A stretch of 64,000 nucleotides of DNA, from positions 124,001 to 188,000 of the forward strand of contig NZ_BDJB01000005.1 in assembly GCF_002117915.1 (NCBI RefSeq), in the 5' to 3' direction. The translations under genes were made by a program, and so were the position numbers. The stretch's first letter is position 1. Each line of letters opens with the position of its first letter. The notes under the pieces were generated by a model. The model saw only the letters and a list, made by a program, of their open reading frames with translations. It searched no databases and was not told where the DNA came from. Shown piece by piece: positions 58,676-64,000 of this stretch. Origin of the DNA: Sphingomonas sp. TZW2008 (GTDB taxonomy: Bacteria > Pseudomonadota > Alphaproteobacteria > Sphingomonadales > Sphingomonadaceae).

Positions 58676-60064
58676 TCAGAACGCGTTGCGGTGAACGACG
58701 ACGCGCAACGTTGCGAACAGGATGACGATATCGCGGCGTAGGCTCCAGCCGTTGACGTATTCCAAATCAGCATCGAGCCGATTCACGAGATCTTCGCGCT
58801 GATGCGTCGCACCGCGGAAGCCGCGCACCTGCGCCAGTCCGGTTAGTCCCGGCTTGCAGACGTGCCGGTGATGGTAGCGGTGATCGACTTCCCAAAACAG
58901 TTTATCGCCAGCCAGTGAACCGATAGCGTGCGGGCGGGGTCCAACGAAGCTCATGTCGCCACGCAGGATGTTGAGAAGCTGTGGCAGTTCGTCGATGCTG
59001 GTCGCGCGGATGATCCTGCCGACCCGGGTAATCCGTGCGTCGTTCCGTGCGGTCGAAACGTGACCGTCGTGATCCAGCAACGCGTGATGCATGCTGCGGA
59101 ACTTGAACATCGAGAAGAGTTGGTTGCCCTCGCCGACACGGCTCTGAACGAAGAACACAGGACCCCGCGAGTCGAGCTTGATCAGCAGCGCGACCACCGC
59201 GAGCAGTGGGGCGAGGAAGAATAGGGCGGGGACCACGATAGCCAGATCAAGCACTCGCTTTTGGATCCGGTCGCGCAGTTGCAGCCCCCCGGCCGAAACC
59301 AATACCGAGGCGATGCCGGCGAAATGCTTGTTTCCGATGACCCCGATCGTGTCGAGTTCCGGGATCAGCATTTCCGTTTTGACGCCGCCGCCCTTAAGTA
59401 TCGTGGACCAGGTTGCTCGGCGGGCAGGGGGGCAGGCGACGAAGACCTCGTCGATTCCACGAAGATGGCGCGCCAGTCGATCGAGGGCGAGTGGGTGGAT
59501 CGCAAGCTCGGTTTCCGCGAGCGGCTCGCACGCTACGATCTTTAGCCCGTCCGGTAGCGGGATATTGACCCCATCGACGATCAGCATCCGGCTGAGCGCC
59601 GATCCCCTGAACGTGCGATCACCCACCATGCCGATCACAGCGCGGCAGGCGAGCAGCAGCCCTGCGGAGCAGATGAACGCAATTACCGTGCTCAAGCGCG
59701 AGATCAACGAAACCTCTTTCAGGAAGAAGAGGACGAAGACCGTGAGGAAGAACGCGGTGACGAGGCCCGCCATCGCCCGCCACGCCGAGGCCCGCCACCG
59801 TTCTATCGCATCGGCGGTGAAGTTGCGCGTGCTGAGCAACAGATAGATAGGAACGATCGCGGCGAGCAGCGTGAAGCTCTCCGACGGCAAACCGCGCGCG
59901 GCCGCAAGCAAGCGACCCGCGGCAAACCCGATCGCCAGTGAGGCCAGATCGCAGATGAAGATCGCCAGGTAGAAGCGCAGCCGCAGTGCGCGCTTGCCTT
60001 CCGCTGGCGCGCTTGGCGTCGCGATCGGCGTCAACCATTCATGCGCTGCGGAGATATCAGCCAT
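58676..60064 (-). CDS. undecaprenyl-phosphate sugar phosphotransferase (EPS initiating enzyme)
   Basis: It places the first sugar phosphate on undecaprenyl phosphate in the inner membrane. The 462-residue protein has four N-terminal helices, a Rossmann-like linker and the C-terminal catalytic domain with KRVLDLAIVVPALFFLAPLL, GPVFFVQSRVGEG, MFKFRSM, and DELPQLLNILRGDMSFVGPRP (as DELPQLLNILRGDMS). Family WbaP/GumD. The sugar (glucose or galactose) is not set by sequence. It is transcribed against the cluster. Confidence 0.92.
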   Translation of the reverse strand: MADISAAHEWLTPIATPSAPAEGKRALRLRFYLAIFICDLASLAIGFAAGRLLAAARGLPSESFTLLAAIVPIYLLLSTRNFTADAIERWRASAWRAMAGLVTAFFLTVFVLFFLKEVSLISRLSTVIAFICSAGLLLACRAVIGMVGDRTFRGSALSRMLIVDGVNIPLPDGLKIVACEPLAETELAIHPLALDRLARHLRGIDEVFVACPPARRATWSTILKGGGVKTEMLIPELDTIGVIGNKHFAGIASVLVSAGGLQLRDRIQKRVLDLAIVVPALFFLAPLLAVVALLIKLDSRGPVFFVQSRVGEGNQLFSMFKFRSMHHALLDHDGHVSTARNDARITRVGRIIRATSIDELPQLLNILRGDMSFVGPRPHAIGSLAGDKLFWEVDHRYHHRHVCKPGLTGLAQVRGFRGATHQREDLVNRLDADLEYVNGWSLRRDIVILFATLRVVVHRNAF

Positions 60065-60570
60065 GCGCGCGCGCTCGTCCCTACTCGCTTCGTCTCGCCG
60101 GTACCGGCACCTTACACGATCCCCGTCGAGGAACCGTACTGCCGGCTCCTCGTCGTGCGATTTCTGCATGAAGCCAATATGGCGCGCCCTGCAATAGCTT
60201 GTTTTTGCAAGTCGGTCGAAAAGAAGCGAAAACGTCCTGCGCTGATGCGACTTTCCTTGACGCGGCGACGAAAGGTGAGCGTGTTGAAGCCGAACAGGAT
60301 ATTGCGCCGGATCGCTGAAGAGGGGAGTCACCAGATACTAAAGAACGTCTGCACCTATTCAGATGCGTCGGCCTTTTGCGAATGCCTTAACGTACTATCC
60401 CGTGGTCGAAATGCCTCTGTCAAAATATGCGTCACCATCATGCGATCTTCGCATCTTGGGTCGACGACGGTGTTGCCGCTAGTCGTAATGCCGCAAGAAT
60501 CCCGCAGTGTGGCTTGAAGACCAACAGACAGTTAGATCTTGGTCTGGGAAGCCGGCGCCAATGCGCTGTT
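60065..60570. other. intergenic stretch, no gene seen
   Basis: These 506 bases between two minus-strand genes are visibly less GC-rich than their surroundings and contain no frame with recognisable protein content. They may hold the promoter of the sugar transferase gene and the remains of lost genes. No strong repeat or RNA is seen. Confidence 0.5.
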
Positions 60571-61599
60571 CTAAACCATCGATGTCCCGGCTAAGGCCGA
60601 TCGCAACGTCGCGTCGCGCGCAAGCCGCCGAGTCGTGGCAAACAACACTGGCTGCTCGTCGTAGTAAGCGATGAGTTGATCGACATCTATCGGCCGTGCC
60701 GCCTTGCGGCCGAACATGAACATTCCCACCGACGCGTCGAGCGCTCGGCGATCCCAACAGAAGCGATCAAGAAGGCGTAGCGCGACGAACGGGAAGGCGG
60801 CGATTTGACCCAGTTTGGTGCTGCGCAGCAGTGATTGGAAGAGATAGCGGATGGCGAGCGCCGCCATCGTGCCTGGGCCGGTCGATTGGCCCGACGCGAC
60901 TACTGTGAAGTCGCGAAACAGCCAGCGCAGGCCACTTGGCGACCAGCGATTGAAATCATACGCTCTCTCGCACAGAGGAAACATGAACGACGTATCGGTG
61001 AACATGAAGCCGCCCGGCTTCACGATCCGCGATGCCTCCGCAACGACCTGGCGCGGGTCGACGACGCACTCGAGCACGCCTTGCAGCCAGACACCATCGA
61101 CGCTGGCGTCCTTCAGCGGAACGTTATGGGCATCGGCAACGAACGTGACCTCGGGTGAGGCGTAGATGTCGAACGCCACGATCCTTACATCCGCGTCCTC
61201 GTAGAGCGGTTCGGTTCCGTATCCTTTCTCTCCGGCACCAAACATCACGATCGTCTTCGGGCCCGAGCCCTGATCACGTTTCACGCCATCGAGCATCATG
61301 CGGGCAAACATCGCCACATAAGGATTCGTGCCATCTACAACGCGACGCATCACGGTACGCCACGAACCGCGCTCAACGACGCTGCTCGCTTCGCTCGCCA
61401 GCGTCGTTTCGCGATCGAGAACGCTCTGGTCGAAGTCGACGAGGACGTCCTTGCCGCCGAGCCGCGGCAGCACGAGAGAGTGCTCAGGGCAATGCTCGTC
61501 ACCGCATCGGAATCGACCGATCGACGTACGTTCCATGTCCGCCCCACACCGTGGGCATGTAAGCAAATCTGCGATGTCGGCGATTTGCTCAACTAGCAT
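60571..61599 (-). CDS. class I SAM-dependent methyltransferase with N-terminal zinc ribbon
   Basis: The 342-residue product starts with four cysteines (CPRC and CGDEHC) of a zinc ribbon, followed by a SAM fold with IVMFGAGEKGYG, FDIYASPEV, and the acidic VDGVWLQGVLECVVDPRQVV segment (in part: GVWLQGVLECV). It may methylate a sugar of the EPS, but that rests only on location. Confidence 0.82.
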   Translation of the reverse strand: MLVEQIADIADLLTCPRCGADMERTSIGRFRCGDEHCPEHSLVLPRLGGKDVLVDFDQSVLDRETTLASEASSVVERGSWRTVMRRVVDGTNPYVAMFARMMLDGVKRDQGSGPKTIVMFGAGEKGYGTEPLYEDADVRIVAFDIYASPEVTFVADAHNVPLKDASVDGVWLQGVLECVVDPRQVVAEASRIVKPGGFMFTDTSFMFPLCERAYDFNRWSPSGLRWLFRDFTVVASGQSTGPGTMAALAIRYLFQSLLRSTKLGQIAAFPFVALRLLDRFCWDRRALDASVGMFMFGRKAARPIDVDQLIAYYDEQPVLFATTRRLARDATLRSALAGTSMV

Positions 61600-61973
61600 C
61601 CATCATTTCCATTATTCGGCAGGGACACCGTACAAGACGTCGGCCGCTTTCGCTGCCGAAGCTCGAACAGCGTGGGATCAGGCGGTCGCGCTGTTGCGCA
61701 AAGGAGCGGCGGAGCGCAAGGGCGACCAGTGAAGAACGCTATCGGCCGTAGCGGGGCGGGGCACACCGCGGGAACTTGTCGACATAACAACCTCCTGTAC
61801 CGCACAGACCTTACAGCGGATGTAGCGCCGATTGGCATCATGGTAAAAGCTGAAGAACTCAAGCAATGAAACATTACGATAAGCGTGGATAAGTTCGCCG
61901 TTCGCAATGCACGCAGAACCCGCTTTTCATTGTCGCAGGCTGTAGTGCCGGTCGTTCTGCGAGAGGGACCAGT
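61600..61973. other. intergenic stretch, possible gene remnant
   Basis: In these 374 bases a plus-strand frame ending at 61732 reads AAFAAEARTAWDQAVALL, with normal GC codons but no usable start; its 5' part runs antisense to the methyltransferase. It may be the tail of a lost gene. The second half is AT-richer and holds the ribosome site of the flippase. No mobile element is seen. Confidence 0.4.
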
Positions 61974-63233
61974 TTGTATTATCTGCTGAAGATCAGGCGG
62001 TATGCGTTGGCCGGCATCGGACCCGTTGCGCTAGCGGGTACGCATTTCGCCTTGTCGTTTGTGATGCTGCGGCTCCACACACCTGCCGCGTTCGGTACCT
62101 TCACCTTTCTGTTCGTGGCTGCGCAATTCACCGTGGCATTGTCGAGCGCGCTTTTCGGCGCGCCGCTTCAATCCTTCGCATCGACGCGAATGAGTGGCGC
62201 GGATGGCCGGGGCGCAGCCGTTTTTGCGGTGGCAAATGCCCTGGCCATGGTGGTGGCAATGAGCTTCCTAGTGCTTGGTTTGGCGATGGAGCTGCCAGGC
62301 GCGGCTGCCGCTTGCTATGGCGTCTATACCGGTTCGATGATCGTGCGATGGTTGGGAAGGGCATGGTGCTATGCCGCTGATCGGCCGGGACGGGCGGCTT
62401 CGTCAGATATCGTCTATGCTGGGATAACGCTGGCCTGTCTGGCGGCCGCGACGACTGGCGATTTGCTGTCGGCGGACAGCGCCATCTACGCCGCACTGTC
62501 GGCTGGCGCGCTCACGAGCCTGCTGCCATTTGGTAAAGAATATTTCGCGTTGGCCTGGCGTCGGCCGACACGAAGGCTCTGGGAAACGTACCGGACCATC
62601 TGGCAGGACCATTCACGCTGGTCGTTACTGGGCGTGACGGCGACCGAGCTTGCCGCCAACGCGCACGTCTATCTCGTGACGCTGTTCGCGGGGACGAGCG
62701 CGGTCGCGCCGCTCGCGGCGGCGGCGCTGCTGCTTCGGCCGATGAACGTCGTTCAGAACGCGCTGTCGGAATATGAGCGGGCGCAAATGGCTGGCTTGCT
62801 CGCCGACCAGGCGTTCGCCGACCTGCAACGATCACGCCGCTTTTTTTTGGCCGTGCTGCTGCTGGCCTGGTGTGCCACCGGCGTGATTGCATGGACCATT
62901 CTGCACGTATCGCCTGAAATCGTCCTCTCCGGTCACTACGATGTGACGACGATTCGCTGGGCCGCTTTTGGATGGTTCGTCATCGCACTGCTAATCGTTC
63001 TGCAGATGCCGTCGAGCGTTATGCTTCAAGCCGCCGGTCGCTTTCGCGCGCTCGCAAAGGCGACGTTGTTTTCTTCTGCTACCAACGTGGCCGGTGTCGT
63101 GATCGTGCTGATGATCGCGGCTCCGATCTGGACGGTTGGCGTGATGGTAATCGGCTGGGGCGTCGAGCTTGTGCTTGTACGCCGCGCCGCCCGACGCCTA
63201 CTAATCGAAGAGATCGGCGTGGCGACGGGCTGA
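61974..63233 (+). CDS. polysaccharide flippase (Wzx-like, MATE/MOP fold)
   Basis: The 419-residue product is almost entirely membrane-embedded, with about 12 helices (for example LVIALLIVLQMPSSVMLQAAG region: MPSSVMLQAAGRF). It should flip the lipid-linked repeat unit. A TTG start at 61974 follows GAGAGG with good spacing. It closes the EPS locus as seen; no separate Wzy polymerase is present. Confidence 0.82.
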   Translation: MYYLLKIRRYALAGIGPVALAGTHFALSFVMLRLHTPAAFGTFTFLFVAAQFTVALSSALFGAPLQSFASTRMSGADGRGAAVFAVANALAMVVAMSFLVLGLAMELPGAAAACYGVYTGSMIVRWLGRAWCYAADRPGRAASSDIVYAGITLACLAAATTGDLLSADSAIYAALSAGALTSLLPFGKEYFALAWRRPTRRLWETYRTIWQDHSRWSLLGVTATELAANAHVYLVTLFAGTSAVAPLAAAALLLRPMNVVQNALSEYERAQMAGLLADQAFADLQRSRRFFLAVLLLAWCATGVIAWTILHVSPEIVLSGHYDVTTIRWAAFGWFVIALLIVLQMPSSVMLQAAGRFRALAKATLFSSATNVAGVVIVLMIAAPIWTVGVMVIGWGVELVLVRRAARRLLIEEIGVATG

Positions 63234-63287
63234 ACGACACGCAGAAAATATGCCGATGTGGTGCCCGTACGGTTCTACAGCACGGGG

Positions 63288-64000
63288 TCAGCGGGTGGCG
63301 GCAGGCGTTGCCAACACTTCGACTTCGGCGTTTTCGAGGTACACGGCGCTGAGGACGCCGGTAGCGTACGCTCCCGTATCGACACCGATACGATTACCCC
63401 GCATCTCGACGGCGGCCGAGATCGTATGACCGTGAACGATGACGGCGCCATGATCGCGCGGATCAGCAAGGAATTCTTCGCGGATCCAAAGCAGATTGCG
63501 GCGCTGCTGCCGGCGCAGCGCAACGCCGGGACGGACACCGGCATGGCAAAGGAAATAGTCGCCTGAAGTTGCTGTCAGCGGCCATGTGCGGATCCAGTCG
63601 AGCCGCTCCGGCGTCACTGCTGCGCGCAGCTGCTCGATATAGTCGCCGATATCGTCGCCGTCGAACGGTGGCAGCCCAAAGCTCGCAGCCGCTTCTACGC
63701 CGCCGTTGCGCAGCCAGTTCGAAAAGGTCATCGGATCACGCTCGCAGGCGCGAAGCAGCATCTCCTCGTGATTGCCGAGCAGCGTCATGATGCCTGGCAC
63801 CTCGTGCCGCTTGCGATCGAGCCAATCGAGCGCCCCGCGCGTATCGGGGCCGCGATCGACAATGTCTCCGAGGAAGACGAAGTGAGTCGTGTGCGCAGGC
63901 GGGCGGGTGGCGTTGTGCGCCATGATCCGGGCCCAAAGCCCTTCGAGCAGCTCGACACATCCGTGCACGTCACCAATCGCGTAGATCCGCTCGCCACGGG
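63288..64000 (-). CDS. metallophosphoesterase, serine/threonine phosphatase type (5' end cut by window)
   Basis: The frame runs off the window at 64000. The visible part begins RGERIYAIGDVHGC, then FVFLGDIVDRGPDT, LLGNHEEMLL and VIVHGHTISAAVE, the metal-binding motifs of the calcineurin-like phosphatases, close to diadenosine tetraphosphatase or PrpA-type enzymes. The start codon lies outside, so its length is not known. It follows the EPS locus but faces it. Confidence 0.9.
   Translation of the reverse strand, partial: RGERIYAIGDVHGCVELLEGLWARIMAHNATRPPAHTTHFVFLGDIVDRGPDTRGALDWLDRKRHEVPGIMTLLGNHEEMLLRACERDPMTFSNWLRNGGVEAAASFGLPPFDGDDIGDYIEQLRAAVTPERLDWIRTWPLTATSGDYFLCHAGVRPGVALRRQQRRNLLWIREEFLADPRDHGAVIVHGHTISAAVEMRGNRIGVDTGAYATGVLSAVYLENAEVEVLATPAATR

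Overview
The window looks like chromosome of a GC-rich alphaproteobacterium of the sphingomonad group (Sphingomonas or a close relative). The signs are the protein sequences, the zapA-6S RNA-fau neighbourhood, a PspF/PspABC stress locus, many GTG and TTG starts, and an exopolysaccharide (EPS) locus with a polyisoprenyl-phosphate sugar transferase. The genus is inferred from recalled family resemblance, not from a search.

Positions 1-31400 are mostly housekeeping. In order: secG, pyrG and a NUDIX hydrolase; a heat-shock hsp20 unit on the minus strand with a sigma-32-like promoter and a ROSE-like RNA thermometer leader; lolC-lolD with an acetyltransferase and a glutathione peroxidase; dnaE; a PA0069-type radical SAM gene; a minus-strand DUF2842-fau-6S RNA-zapA block; the glycolytic run gap-MOSC-pgk-fba-O-methyltransferase; tRNA-Gly(TCC) and tRNA-Tyr(GTA); rlmB, a ferredoxin, an AlkA-like glycosylase, mntH, a phosphatase, the XpaC/TelA pair, typA, and several small envelope or unknown genes.

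Positions 31400-50200 hold gyrA, with a repeat-rich upstream region and a 55-codon gene. They are followed by a three-gene EAL operon, moaA-nadK, tRNA-Asn(GTT), sodB, and an expanded phage-shock locus. That locus has pspF, a divergent sigma-54 promoter, a 45-codon gene, pspA, pspB, pspC, and then five tandem genes for small membrane/coiled-coil proteins that share a C-terminal motif with PspB. It is the least described system in the window. sufE, lnt, metK (with an AT-rich palindrome in its leader), a PAP2 phosphatase and trmB complete the segment.

Positions 50200-63240 are an EPS assembly locus: an outer-membrane export lipoprotein, a beta-barrel protein, a Wzc-type tyrosine autokinase, a beta-propeller protein of the glucosamine inositolphosphorylceramide transferase family, an Alg14/Alg13-like split glycosyltransferase, GT4 and GT2 glycosyltransferases, the initiating sugar transferase, a zinc-ribbon methyltransferase and a flippase. 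No Wzy polymerase is recognisable. Several genes face the opposite way, and two intergenic stretches of about 370 and 500 bases hold nothing recognisable. The window ends inside a metallophosphatase gene.
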